A program made the position numbers and the translations under genes. 64,000 bases of DNA from Adiantum capillus-veneris (Eukaryota > Streptophyta > Polypodiopsida > Polypodiales > Pteridaceae): NCBI GenBank assembly GCA_014529385.2, contig CM043949.1, forward strand, positions 112,344,477 through 112,408,476, given 5' to 3'. The notes below the pieces were generated by a model. It was not told the origin of the DNA. It saw only the letters and a list, made by a program, of their open reading frames with translations, and searched no databases. Each line of letters opens with the position of its first letter. Within the stretch, counting starts at the first letter, position 1. Below are positions 35,330-47,368 of this stretch, in pieces.

Positions 35330-36000
35330 GAGATAGCCCATTTAGATTCCTAGCCTTTCCAAGGTTCCTTTTTACCAAACAACTAGAAGAGTTTTCCTCA
35401 TCCAATCCATTTTCCTTCCTCCTTTCCCACCGGCATGAGGCATGTCCGGACTAAGGAGATTTTGAGACGCATCCGTGGGTCCTCCCACCCGCCCGCTCGC
35501 TCCAATTCAAGACATTGAATGAACCCGATATCAAAATAAACCAGTGGTTTTTATGAGTCCTAGTCAGAAAGGACCATTCCCCATTGTGTTCCACAAGTAA
35601 ACACCTGCATTGACCTTTTTCCAAACAATTAAGATAAATTTCACACTTAAAAATTTTACGTTATGCTAGGTCTATCCAAGTCAAATCTTATTGATAAAGT
35701 TTTAATCCTATCTGAAATTTAGATTGGGTTCATTGAGTTATAATCCCATAGTTCCTATTTTATTTTAATGTCTACTCAAGCAAGACTTTAAGGAAACAAT
35801 GAGTTTCTTGGGAGTTAGGGTTTTATCTCAATGTAAAAGTTTCCATGTTAACCTCACCATTGATCGTATCGCTACTTTTATTTCTTGTATCCTTTGTCAT
35901 CCATGGGCATCTCCATGGAAGCAGTGGGAGTTTTATGTTCAAGCAACACAATTGTCATTTTCGTGGAGCTATCCCCTTACTCCCCCCTAGATCCCCGAAA
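35330..36000. repeat. Diverged relative of the long gypsy LTR at 53.8-56.9 kb
   Basis: Same-strand similarity in the same order: TTCCTAGCCTTTCC (35351 against 54719); CATCCATGGGCATCTCCATGGAAGC (about 35899 against 55323, the latter with one extra G); and the following TTATCCCC / CTCCCCC stretch. Continuation up to GAGGGACCTTATA at about 37904 (compare GAGGGACCTTACA at 56854) is possible. This would make an old solo LTR of nearly 3 kb. Confidence 0.55.
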
Positions 36001-36517
36001 GAAAGAAAACTTGAGAGAATAAATCAAGAATGAATAATGTGTTTAGAGTGTGTTTGCATAGTGTGACATCCTCTTCTCTACCTTTAGTTTTTCGTTTGGT
36101 TTTGGACCTATTTGTGACAAGATGACAATGCATTCTTTCCTACTTAAGGTTGGGTGTGATGAATTCAAATGGATCTAGTATGTAACTTTCCTAGCATACA
36201 TTGTGGTCATGGACTACTTTATTATAAAATGACATGTATGAAAGTAAGAGTGCAATAATACTTTCTACCCTTCTTCGAATTTAGGAGATGCAATATTTTT
36301 AGAAATGTGTGATAAGTGTCGTGTAATTATGTAAGTGCTTTACAACCTTATTTATAATTCCTAAAGATGAAGTGAATGTGTGATATAACTTTGAAACTCC
36401 TGACATTACAACGTGGAAAAATATTGTGCAACACCTCCTATGGTCAAGGGTGTATGTTTCTTTCTAATCAAATTCATAAGTTAAAGTTTAGGCATACCTT
36501 TAACGAAAAGAAGGGGG

Positions 36518-36550
<33 letters not shown>

Positions 36551-38151
36551 TTGACAGTTTCTTACCTCTACTTGATCGTTGTTGGAAATCTTTGACTTTA
36601 TTCTCTTTGTTTCCTTGACAAGGTTGATTGTAGGGAAGAGAGAGAGGTGCGTAAGAGAGGATATGTCTCTTCTTCTTCATAATCTTCCATCTCTTCTTCT
36701 TCAAATGGAATGAATTTTGAGATCATGAGCTTGATGTGGTTGACTAAACCAAATGGGACTTGAGGGAATGGCAAAGATGGATGAGAGTGCTCTAGGGGAT
36801 GAGGATAATGGTAGGTACGCAAGAGCCATAGTGATCAATAGGGCAAGGGATAAGGAAATCTAGAGAAGGGTAAAGATTTTCTACAAACCTAAGTGAAGAG
36901 AGAGAAAGCAAGGTTAAAAGGGGGAATGAAGTTTTTCCATAGCTAAACTTATGTATGCATGAAATGGAGAGGAGGATTAGAGTTATCTTGAGGGAAGGAG
37001 AGCATCTTCTTCTGGAAGGTTATGGTGGTGGGAGAAGATTAAGCATAAAGTGGAGCTTAATCTTCTTGTGGAAGGAGCTTCTTCAAAAAGAGGTTCCTTA
37101 TATAGAAATGGACTCCAAAGCTCTTGTAGATTTTTGTTTATTAGTCTAAGCTAACAAATCCACTCAATTTTATTTTGAGCTAGTCGTATCTTTAATACAA
37201 CACAAATTTTCTCTTACATTTCGCATACTTTTCTTTACATTTCCTTACACTATTCATGCTTCTTCTTGCAACTTTGCAAGTGTCAAACATCTTCTTACAA
37301 ATCACATGCTTTTTCTTACATTTCCTTACACTACTTATGCTTCTTCTTACAATTGATAAGTTTTTTTTTACATTTTACATGTCCTTCCTTACATTTCCTT
37401 ATACTACTCATGATTCTTCTAACAATTTATAAGATTCTTCTCACAAGTCGCATATCCCTCCTTACATGTTCTTACACTCCTTACAAGTCCTTACTATATG
37501 ACAAGTAAGTTAAAGAGGTACTTTTGTAAGAGAAAAGTATTGTCTTGCAAGAGAAGTATTTTCTTGTAAGAAGTCAATGAAGTGAGAGGATTTTTTTACT
37601 AATGAGAAAAACGAACAAAAAGTGGATGACTCCTCTTTAAAAACCATTTTTGAAGTTATATCAAGTCCATAAGATATTTTTCTGACACTTCTGTTGATTT
37701 TTCCAGTAGTGTAAAGAAGTCAAAAGTGGATGACTCCTCTTTATAGAATCCAATTTTTAAGTTGTGCTAAGTCCATATGAAATTTATCCCACACTTCTTT
37801 ATGGAATTAAAAGGTATAAAGCTACTAAATAAGTTTGATGCATTAAACCAAAAGGCACTAAGAGATGGCCCTCAATTTTGTAGTGTACGAAAGTCCGCCG
37901 AGAGGGACCTTATAGTTTTGGAGAGAAAAACTTAAAGTAAATATGTGTAAAGAGACTATTTCGCAAGCTATGATCTACTAGACCTATAGATAGTAGCACC
38001 TAGTCCTCTTGAAAAGGATGCATCAGGTAGGTTAGGCAACCATGGAAAGAGGAAAATGGGTTGGTGATGAGCACCAAGATGGCAACCTCATTAGATCAAT
38101 AGTCAGCGCCATCATAGACTGTTATATATAGGGTTGAACCCCTCATTAATG
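36001..38151. other. No gene; microsatellite and short repeats
   Basis: A GA run lies at 36523-36550. At 37229-37500 a pyrimidine-rich unit (TTACATTTCCTTACACTA ... TTCTTCTTACAA) recurs three or more times at about 70-83 bp spacing. Open frames over it are low-complexity and not credible. The segment may be the tail of an old LTR. Confidence 0.4.
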
Positions 38152-41100
38152 ATGGAGTCTCTCACTATTCAATCTTGGAACGTAAAGGGGTTGAAAACCC
38201 ATAAGAAGAGTACCCTATTCTGGGAGGAAATAAAAAGGAGAAGGCAGTCAACTATTGGGCCATCTAGGAACACCACTTAGATGCCCATAGCAAGAGAAAG
38301 CAGGTGCTAGGAAAGAAACTTGTATTTTACGGGGAAGGAAGTAATGGTTTCAGTGGAGTCCTCAGCATTGGAGACAGAGAATTGGAGCCGAAGTTGGTTC
38401 TAAACCATCCTTCCGGCAGAATCTTGGGGATTAGAATCAAATGGGAAGGGCATTCCTTCACCATTGTGAATGTGTACGGCCCTTGCAATGCAAAAGATAG
38501 AGCCAAACTATGGATGCATCTTAGAGATACTCCTATTGAAGGTGAGTGGTTGTTGGCTGGCAACTTCAATATGGTAGAAAAGAGCAGGGATAGAACAAGA
38601 TCCTCCAATATGTTGGCTGGCTCGGAAAGGTCTAAATGGAAAAGTTTGTGCGAAAAGTGGGCGATGATCGACTTATGGGAAATCGGCCCATGGAACAGCA
38701 CGCCTGGTTTCACCCACACAAGCCTGCAGTATGCCCGCACTGCCTCCAGGCTGGACATATGCTATTGCTCACACCAAGCTAACTGGATTTCGCCATTGAT
38801 GTAGATGAAGGTTGTCCCAACAAAAAGCCTTTCGGATCACATACCTTTGCACATACATATTAAGAAGAATACATGGGAGGAGCAGACCCCAAGAGGCGGG
38901 AAAAAACTGTTGGTAACACGTGCACACCTATTCAAAAACCCTCTTTTCAAGAATCTAACCAAGAAAGCACTCGGTAAGCTCAAAAAAGATGTCGACCTCA
39001 ACAAATACAATGCATGGGACCTCTTTGCTCGGAGCATCCAGAAAGCAATCAAAACCTCGGGCCCCCGAATCAAGAAAGTTAGGGAGAGACACCTTATGCA
39101 TCTTGCAGCGGAGGTACAACTGCTTACCTCCAAAAAAGCCAATGGGCTTGCTACTGAGGATGAGCATAAACGATGGCTCGAAGCCAAATCTCACCTTTCT
39201 AATGAGCGGTTAGAAGATATCAGAAAGGCAAGGCTTCTCTCTAGGGAGACTTTCCTTCAGCCGGAAGCCTCTTATCAAGCTCAGTTTTTTAGGGCTTTAA
39301 AAATCAAGAAGAGTCGGAGCCACGTCCGCTCGCTCTATGATGAGAAAGGGATAGCAATTCATAACTAGGATGAGATGGCTGGTCTGATGTTGGGCTATCT
39401 TAGTCAAATCATTGGACAGCCAGAGATCCAGTCCCAAGAAGTGGAAGAAGCCAGAGGGACCTTACTTCAGAGTGTCAAGGAGAAGATTCCCTACTCATAA
39501 GCTAATAGCTTGGAAAGGGCATTTTCTGAAGAAGAATGTTCTCTTGCAATGCAAGCCCTTGGCAAGGAAAAGTCCCCTGGTTGGGATGGGATGACGGTAG
39601 AATTATTTAGAGAATTTTGGGATGGTCTCAAGGGCCCAATCACAAGGTTGGCCAATAAAGCCATTGTCGAAGGGTCGATGGAGATAAGCGTAAAGAGAGG
39701 GCTTATCAAACCTATCCAAAAGCAGATCTTTTGTTCTCAACTTAAACATTGGCACCCTATAACGATGATGTCGGTGGACTAAAAAATTATTGCTAAAGCA
39801 GTAGCCCTCAGACTTGCCCCCTTCCTAAACAAGATCATCTCTCCCTATCAACATGGATTCATCAAAGGAAGGTCCATCTATGATAACATCTTGGCAGCAA
39901 TGGTGGGCATCGAATACGCAACCGTCACAAAGCAAGAATGCATTCTGCTGCAGTTGGACTTGGATAAGGCTTATGACAGAATAACATGGTCATATATTGA
40001 AGCCGTCATGGAAGCTCTGGGCTTTGGGCCTCGCCTATGTCGTCTGGCACGTGTACTGGGGCTGGAAGCCAGTCAGAGCTCCTATTCAACGATAGAATGG
40101 TGGGCTCTTTTGAGGTCAAGAGGTCTATTAAGCAGGGATGCCCCTTGGCCCCCCTAATTTTCGCCATAGGATCGCATCCTTTAATCACGGCACTTGAAGC
40201 TAGTGCAGAACGAGGGGAGTTGCAAGGCCTGGCTTTACCAGGAAATAGCCAACTCCTTGCAAAACTTTTTGCAGATGATTCTCTTCTTTTCTTGAAGGCG
40301 TGCCCCCAGGTCATCAGGAAAGCTCTGGAGATTGTACAAATATGTCGGTAGCTTCGGGGTCTAAGTATAATATAGAGAAGTCAAGGCTGATCTCCCTATC
40401 GGAAAATGACTGAATTGACCCTTCTGACTGGTCAGGGGAGATTGTCACAAAAGGGAATATCTTCAGACATCTGGGAGCACCCTTGGGGGTGGATGTAACT
40501 CACAAGCAAAGAGTTGAGTGGGTGCTTGAAAACATCAAAACAAAAATGAGTAGGTGGGAGTATGCTCTTCTCCCATTCCAAAGTCGGATAAAAGTGATAA
40601 ATGCCTTCATGATTCCTTATGTTGCCTACACTAGCCCGCTTCTCAAGATGGCTAAGTGTCCCTGGAAAGAGTTCTTAAAACCAATAAAAAGGTTTTTATG
40701 GGAAAACAACACGAAATCCACCAGACCTTGGCAATGGGCCCGTTGGGAATCAGTTGCTCGTCCGGTGAATCAAGGAGGCCTCGGATTTTTCAACCTGGTG
40801 GCCCATGCAGAAGCTTGTTGTGCCAAATTTGTCGTCTCCTTGGCTAAACAGGATCAAGTTTGGGCTATCATGATCAAAGATATGATGGAAGCGGCTAAAC
40901 TTGGCTTGAAAGGAGGTAAATGGAGAGGGGTGGAGTTCCATGACAAAGTGTTAGCCCCGTCATGGTCTTCACTTCGACTGGGGGGTAGCTCAGGAGAATT
41001 GGTAAGAAAATGCAATAAGGCAGCAGGAGTCTTAGAGTGGGGGGAAGAAACCAGATACTTCAAGAACTCCATTTTGCATTGGTCCCCCTAGCTATCCAAA

Positions 41101-42150
41101 GTAGTAGATCTGCCACAAATTACCTATTGGATAGAGACAGCCAGGAAACTGAATAACAAGGGTCTGAATCAACTTGGGCACTTCTGGGACAGTGACAACA
41201 AGAGTTGGAAAACTATTGATCTTCTGGTTGCCCAATACCAACTTAATAGCTTGGAGGTCTTGCTTGTCCACAAAGTGATGAAAAAGCTTGACAATATAGT
41301 GATGCCGATTTGTGACTCAGAGTTGGACTGGAATGCCTGGAAATGGCCCGGAAGCAGTCACTTATGGAAACCCCATCCTAAAAACATTTACCATACAATG
41401 ATGCATAAGAAAAATTGGTCTAGCCCCCTTAACAAGATATGGAAAAAACATTGGCCTCGGAGCAAGTAATAGAGAACATCTGGAAGCCTAAGGTTCCACA
41501 GCACATGAAGGTATTTTTATGGAAGGTAACCTGAGGTGCTCTACCGACGAGGGTGAAAATATAGGAGAGAGGGATTGGGTCAGATCGATGCTTGGGGTGC
41601 AGGCTCGCTAGTGAAGATCTAGCCCACCTCTTTATGGATTGCCCAACTATCAAAGGCCTAGCAGGGAAAATATGCAAGTGGGTCCAAAGAACATGGAAAA
41701 TTGGTTTCTTCAAGACTGATCTATTCCTTGGAGGAAAGAATTCAGGTAGTCCTGCCCTCCTCATCAACACTCAAATCGTCTGATACTTCTTCTTACATAA
41801 TGTATGGCAGACAAGGAACCGCCGTGTGTTTGAAGGAGGTTTCGAGGTGGTAAGCTTCGTAGAAATTATACAAGAGAGCGAAGTGCTAATATGGACACTC
41901 GGAAGAAAGCAACAATCTGAGGATTGGTCTAGGATTACTGGTGCCTTGTTGTCAGCAGTTGGCATGCCTAGGACGGGGGAAAATACTAGCCATCGGTAAT
42001 TAAAAGATATGAGAAGAACCCTGATAGCCGTTGTGATTTTGGTCCCTGTTTGATGTCATGGCTCAACACGAGCATGACAAGATCTTGTAATTTTTTAGGT
42101 TGATCAATATAATTCACTCACAATTGTGAGTTTTGCTTTTTATTTTTTTT
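38152..42150 (+). pseudogene. Full-length plant LINE (L1-type) ORF2, disabled
   Basis: The endonuclease begins at ATG 38152 (MESLTIQSWNVKGLKTHK) and continues with FTIVNVYGPCNAKDRAKLW and LAGNFNMVEK to about 38830. A basic linker follows, then reverse transcriptase: SPGWDGMTVELFREFW (39567), HGFIKGRSIYDNIL (39850), LDLDKAYDRITW (39955, motif A), SIKQGCPLAPLIF (40122, motif B) and KLFADDSLLF (40263, catalytic DD). A C-terminal zf-RVT-like Cys/His region (CLGCRLASEDLAHLFMDC) lies at about 41585-41645. Stops at about 38802, 39366, 39498, 39779, 40349, 41089 and 41467, plus frame changes near 40030, abolish function. No ORF1 is visible upstream. The 3' end at about 42150 is T/A-rich without a clean poly(A). 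Confidence 0.92.
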
Positions 42151-42216
42151 AAAGAACAAAAAGGTGAAGAAGAAAAGTTTTAGATTTGATCTAAAGGTCT
42201 ATTTGATGCGCACAGG

Positions 42217-42221
<5 letters not shown>

Positions 42222-42264
<43 letters not shown>
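42222..42264. repeat. (GA)n microsatellite
   Basis: A pure GA run of about 43 bp. Confidence 0.97.
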
Positions 42265-42267
<3 letters not shown>

Positions 42268-42780
42268 TTCAGATAAGTGCCATGAGAGAGAGGTAAAGCC
42301 AATATAGTTTAAGACAACACTGCAATTGAGGGCTACAATGTGCTAGCCATATTTCAAGTGAACGAAAGCACATGTGAAGCAATTTTTTAGTAACACCATG
42401 TTGCATGGCCTATTGTGTGTTCTACAAATTCTCTCGTCGAATAAACCTTTGAGGTCACTTGGGGTCGTTCCTACAGTGTGATATATCTTCTTCTTCATTA
42501 TATCTTCTCATTCTATTTTCAATCACAACTTCATTTGCAATTGACCTTATGCTCAATGCAATGGTTGATACCACTCTTTGTCACACGCTATATACTTTGG
42601 TAGATTCCATACTTGTTTGACACATTACACACTGAATAATACGCATTGCAGTTATTCATACTCCTAATAAAATTAAAGACATGTATAGCAATGACTAGAC
42701 CTCTATGGTGGAGACTCTAACCTCAAAGCACTGTCTTTTGCTAACAATGGTGTCGACATCTATTCTTTGGGTTGCAAAAA

Positions 42781-42783
<3 letters not shown>

Positions 42784-42848
<65 letters not shown>

Positions 42849-42849
42849 A
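42784..42849. repeat. Compound (CT)n-(GT)n microsatellite
   Basis: CT from 42784 to about 42818, a short T run, then GT to about 42849. Confidence 0.97.
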
Positions 42850-43599
42850 GCTCACTTGGAAAAGTTTGCTCAGTTTTGGGTTGGCTCGGATAACTTCGCA
42901 CGGCGATAATATCAATGCCTACGACAACTAACAAACCAATTAAACCCTTTGGATCTTCCTTATTTAAGAAACAAGAGGTTAGTAGCAAAGCTCTGTTGAG
43001 CACTACCCCACGAGGTCTTTCTTTGCTTTAATTAAATTAAAGGTTCACGGGGTAGATGGGAGCGTTTAGGGGATGGCATATGATCAACAAGAGCATTTTC
43101 TTCTACACCTCTCTTGAGAGTTGTCGAGGTTTCACCAAGATGGTGTCCACAAAGGGCGGTTTTTGCTACCTTATCTTTTTTGGTAATCCCTTCCTCTTGG
43201 TATAATGCATCCTCAGAGAACATCGCCTGCTACTAGGTCATGAAGTAATTGCTTGGTACTAAGAAACTATGGGGGAGGGGATGGGAGGGGTGCTAGGCAT
43301 TACGGGAGTCATCATGAGAAGGAGAGCAAGGGGGTCTAGGAGAAACATCTCCCCATGTCGAGAGGGACAATCAAACTAAAGAGAATGCCACAACTAGGCC
43401 ATTGCTACAAAAGTTTCGATGTTGATTGATAAGTCCTTGTTTTAGCATATTGCTTTAGTCTAACTTTCTTTTTTGACGCACCAGGGGGCCACAGGGGAGA
43501 GGTGCTTATCCTTTCTAAATATTAGCCATGAAACATGGTCGAGCAAGGGCCGCATACCATTGGGTAAGAGCCACACATAGGCATCACCATGGCCACCTA

Positions 43600-43840
43600 A
43601 TTGATGCACCGCACCGTGCTAGGAACGACGGAGAAAATTCATAGCAACTAGCTAGGAACCTGCTCCTCAAGTGACCCACCTCAAGAGGAGGATGCACTTG
43701 AGTGTCCAAGGGTAAGATCTCTACAAACGTGAATGCCAGATGAGCGCAAGGTGTCCCTCTAGAGGTGACCCAACGGGGGATTTGAACCAACATGTAGGTT
43801 GAGAGGTCAAAGCCTTATTGTTAGACCAACTCACGTCGTT
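43600..43840 (-). mobile_element. tRNA-derived SINE-like sequence
   Basis: On the minus strand, GTTGGTCTAACAATAAGG (A-box-like, about 43815-43832) is followed after a tRNA-like interval by GGTTCAAATCC (43778-43788). The latter is an excellent Pol III B-box. The region does not fold as a normal tRNA, having no clear acceptor stem, so a SINE head is more likely than a tRNA gene. The 3' limit is uncertain. Confidence 0.5.
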
Positions 43841-44658
43841 TGCTTGGTCCTACTCAACCCAAGCGAAGACGGTTAGCAGCACCAAACACCAATGGCATGG
43901 CCCCCACATGGCAAAGTGACAAACACTTTCCAATCACCAACTACCTACTTAACACTAGTTTGGTACCAAAAGAAGACATTGATGTGTCTTTTTGTAACAA
44001 ATATAGATTAAATACGATTTACATCATACGTGTATTTAAGAAAACCCTCTTGATATGATTAAACATTAGTTAGGTCTTTTTAAACATAAAATTTTCCTTT
44101 TTAGAAGCTATCATTATCAAGAACTACCCTTATCAAGTAGACCTCCATAAGACCGCTACTGTGTTTTGAAGAATTTGACTTTTTAATCTCATGAAAAAAA
44201 TGAAGAGACCTTGGAGAAAATTGTGCGACTCTTGCACAATTGAGCTATAGATAATTGTAAGTTTCATGTGCAAAAGAAAATTACTCAAAAGGATATAAAA
44301 TAATGGGAAGTTCTACATGTTTGATATGGCCCTTACAAGTATATCTTTGCTAAAAGAAACATTTCCCCTTGTTGAGAGGGACTTAAGAGAGTGCTGCAAC
44401 TAGGCCATTGCTACAAGAGTTTTGATATTAATCGATAAGACGTTGTTTAAGTATATTTCTTTATTAAACTTAAAAACACACTTAGATAATATTCCTCATC
44501 TTTTATTATGTGTGCTCTCTCTTTCTTTACTCATACCATATTGGATTTGACAACTGAAACTCCCATTGACCAAATACCCAACAGATATCCGCACATGGCT
44601 TTACTCCTATACATTCTAGCACATAACTATCCCTGGCACACAGAGAAATTGTGCAAAG

Positions 44659-44659
<1 letters not shown>

Positions 44660-44694
<35 letters not shown>

Positions 44695-44717
44695 ATCTAT
44701 TGCAAGACCCCGCATCG

Positions 44718-44762
<45 letters not shown>

Positions 44763-44782
44763 ATCTACTGCAAGACCCCGCC
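44660..44782. repeat. Two GA microsatellites in a duplicated unit
   Basis: Each unit is a GA run (about 44663-44690 and 44721-44759) followed by ATCCATCTAYTGCAAGACCC. The flank as well as the dinucleotide run has been duplicated. Confidence 0.9.
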
Positions 44783-45221
44783 TCATCTGCTTGGTCCTAC
44801 TCATCAATACCAAATGCCGATGGCATGGCTCCCACATGAGAGAGAAACGGAACACTTTCCAAGCACCTACTTAAGGTTACACACACACACATTAAATTAT
44901 TGTCCGCGAAAGTCACATGTGACCCATGGGACCGAAAACAAAACATTACAAACAAAACAATACATAGTGTTCCTTAATGAGTGAAGGGTTATTACATACA
45001 TCTGAATTAAGCAATGAGAGTCCAGCTCGTGGTGGAAAAGAGAAGATAAGTATTTAATGAACAAAACTCAAGGAGGGGTAGGTGAGGAGGGAGCTGGTTT
45101 GAGAGAGATTTAAAAACCAACATGTCACTTTGATTTCTCAATTGCCATGTCGCTTTAGGCTAATTTCTCCATTTCAGACAAATTTCTTGAAGTCTCTCAA
45201 TTTCCAACGAACTTCTTGAAG

Positions 45222-45411
45222 TCTCTCTCTCTCTCTCTCTCTCTCTCCATTAAAAATAGTCGGTTCTCTCTCTACCATACCACACACGTTGCATTTTGGC
45301 AATATTATTAACCAGAATAATAATACTTTTGGATGCTTTGGACTGCGCACACCGATTTTTAAATTCTACACACACACACACAGAGGGCGAGAGAGAGAGA
45401 GAGAGAGAGAG
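45222..45411. repeat. (CT)n and (CA)n-(GA)n microsatellites downstream of the reductase gene
   Basis: CT at 45222-45246, CA at 45367-45381 and GA at 45388-45411, all within 360 bp of the stop codon of the minus-strand gene. I saw no canonical AATAAA in this interval. Confidence 0.95.
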
Positions 45412-45581
45412 GGAAGCGTTCTTCGTTATCCAAATCATTTGGCTCTGTTGGCCACATCCATACTTCTCCCCCATTCCGATTGACAGGTGATGCTGACGTC
45501 CATTCTCTCTCTTCCTTTGGCAATGAAAAGGGTCAAAACCGTAAAAACACAGAGAATAGAGGGAATTTAGCTTAGAGGCGT

Positions 45582-47362
45582 CTAATCATTCTTCAAGGTG
45601 GGTACTTCGTTTGTGCGTAAGACATGCTTGGCATTGATTTGCCACATGAATGTTAAAATCCGCAAGGGAACAATGAGCAGGACTTCAAGCAAGAGGATCA
45701 GCAATGAATCCGGAGGTACAAAACCTCTCCCTATCGTCCTCACCAGAACACCCTGGAGCGTGGTGCTCACAAAGAACTCGTTCCTCTTGAAGCCCTCAAT
45801 CGTGAACCGCGCGACGTCATCTGCGCACTCTCGAAAAGCCCCCAAGTATATCTTCTCACCCAGGGTTATGAAACTTGAGGCCACTTCCTCCACTGATTGC
45901 ACATTGCAAACAAAGGAAACCATGGGTTAGCAATTGGGGAGAGAGACACATTGTGAGTGTATATATCAAAAGCTGATAGAAAAAGTTCATCTTTTTTATG
46001 CAAAAAGGTGAAAGTGTCTATGTGAAAAAGTGAAAAAAGTGTGTTGGTATAGACTTTTTTTAAGTGTGAGCGATGCAAACCTTCTGCCAACATTGGAGTC
46101 TGTGTGAAAGCAGGGCATGAGATGGTGACCCCAATCTTGTATGGTAGCAGCTCAAACTTCAGCAGCTCTGCAAGCCCCTTCAATGCACATTTCGAAGGCG
46201 TGTACATGTTTGACCCGTATAAAAACACCTGCAAAGTGACCAGATTCAGATTTTCCATATCCACCGTAATGCTCAGCCTAATCGAGCTTACCATAACTAG
46301 CACAAAAGAAGATAGCGACTGCAATGTACTGACAATTTTTCAATGCACATAATGATGGGGTTAGCACATAATAAAGCTAGGTCACCCGAGGGACATAGCT
46401 CAGTGGGGTTGAGGCTTCGGTTCATAAGACAGACGTAGAGGGCTCGAGGCTGGCGGGCTGCGATTAATGGGTGTTACCAACCCACTTCCCCACTGGGAAA
46501 GCTGTTTCCAAGGTATGAAGCCAATGTAACTGTAATCTGCAGCAATACACAGCTGTAGATACATGGATATGGTTAGAGTACTACCTTCCTGGGTATATTG
46601 AGACCTCCCTACTACCTTGACAGATTTAAGGTAAGGTTTGGTTGCAAGCACAGCAACCAATGGGATTGGAGCATTTCCACATGAAAGGCAGCAATTGAGA
46701 AACAAGCTGAGGGGGGAGCTGAGCTTTACGCATGAGGAGAGGGAGCCGATGATGACGATGGAGGAGGGATGGTCGGCACTGCGAGTTTTCATCAGGGGGA
46801 TGGTGGACTGGATTGGGAACATGACGCCCAGGATGTTGGTTCGCGCTATCTCTTCCAGCCGGCTGGGCTTCATGTCCTCCAAGAAGTTGGCCTCCAGCGT
46901 GCCAGCACTGCACACCAGCACATCAATAGGCCGCCAGTCGAAGCTCTCCCGAATGGCCACAGCCACAGCCTCTGCATTGCCCACATCGACCGACTGCACC
47001 GCACCACAAATTTAAACCTTAATTCAATATATGCTGAACCAAAACCATCCCAATTTAGTAAAAGAATATGAGGTCATGACCTTGAGGCGGATGGTGTCGG
47101 CCGGGAGGTTGAGGGAAGAGGTGATGTCGCGGCGAGCGTCCTCCAGCTTGGAGAGAGTTCGCGCGATGAGGGTGAGGTAGGCGCCCTCGGCCGCGCACTG
47201 CTGGGCGATGCACAGCCCGATGCCGCTGGACCCGCCCGTTATCACCACGTGCTTACCTCGCAACGAAGGTATGTGTGTAAACCGCCGCCTCCTAACCTCC
47301 GCCCAGTACAGCGCCAGCACGCCAAGCAGCACCACCACACCGCACACTGCGCCCACCCACCA

Positions 47363-47368
<6 letters not shown>
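45582..47368 (-). CDS. TSC10: 3-ketodihydrosphingosine reductase (four exons, 336 aa)
   Basis: This SDR-family enzyme reduces 3-ketosphinganine to sphinganine with NADPH at the ER membrane, the second step of sphingoid-base synthesis. Exons: 47368-47081, 46993-46730, 46228-46081, 45892-45582. All introns are GT...AG, with phases 0, 0 and 1. Residues 5-22 form an N-terminal membrane segment. TGGSSGIG (44-51) is the cofactor loop. The catalytic tetrad is visible as N149 (NILG), S180, Y193 and K197 (YTPSK). LLILLLEVLLIVPLRILTFM is a C-terminal membrane segment. Length matches the family (about 325-335). ATG 47368 is chosen because it begins the membrane anchor; the frame stays open upstream through a GA tract. 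Oddities: the usual D-T-x-TPG loop is CPAFTQTPM here, and Asn of the usual NNAG/NCAG motif is replaced (LVCSAG). I infer an intact gene; substrate identity is from homology only. Confidence 0.88.
46388..46470 (+). mobile_element. tRNA-like SINE head in intron 2 of the reductase gene
   Basis: ATAGCTCAGTGGGG (A-box, about 46395-46408) and GGCTCGAGGCT (B-box-like, 46441-46451) are spaced as in tRNA-derived Pol III promoters. They are antisense to the host gene. The tail and target duplication were not resolved; the element may extend to about 46560. Confidence 0.5.

Larger units (their letters stand above)
42151..43344. other. No gene; microsatellites
   Basis: A GA run at 42222-42264 and a compound CT/GT run at 42784-42849. 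Nothing else was recognised. Confidence 0.5.
43345..44880. repeat. Diverged tandem duplication of about 1 kb
   Basis: CAACTAGGCCATTGCTACAA at about 43391 recurs at about 44397 with matching neighbours (GAGAGGGACAA / GAGAGGGACTT before; GATAAG...TTGTTTTAG / TTGTTTAAG after). TGCTTGGTCCTACTCA at 43841 recurs at 44788 with following ...ATGGCATGGC, CCCACATG, ACACTTTCC and CTACTTAA shared. Offsets of about 1006 and 947 bp show an indel between copies. The first copy contains a SINE-like sequence and the second contains GA runs. Confidence 0.75.

Noticed and set aside
37266-37508. An 80-codon frame rich in Leu, Phe and Ser resembling a membrane protein
   Set aside because: It is the translation of pyrimidine-rich tandem repeats (TTCTTACAA, TTACATTTCC).
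43778-43832. A tRNA gene candidate
   Set aside because: A- and B-boxes are present but no acceptor or anticodon stem can be drawn; SINE head is more likely.
46391-46455. A tRNA gene in the reductase intron
   Set aside because: Same reason: promoter boxes without cloverleaf pairing.
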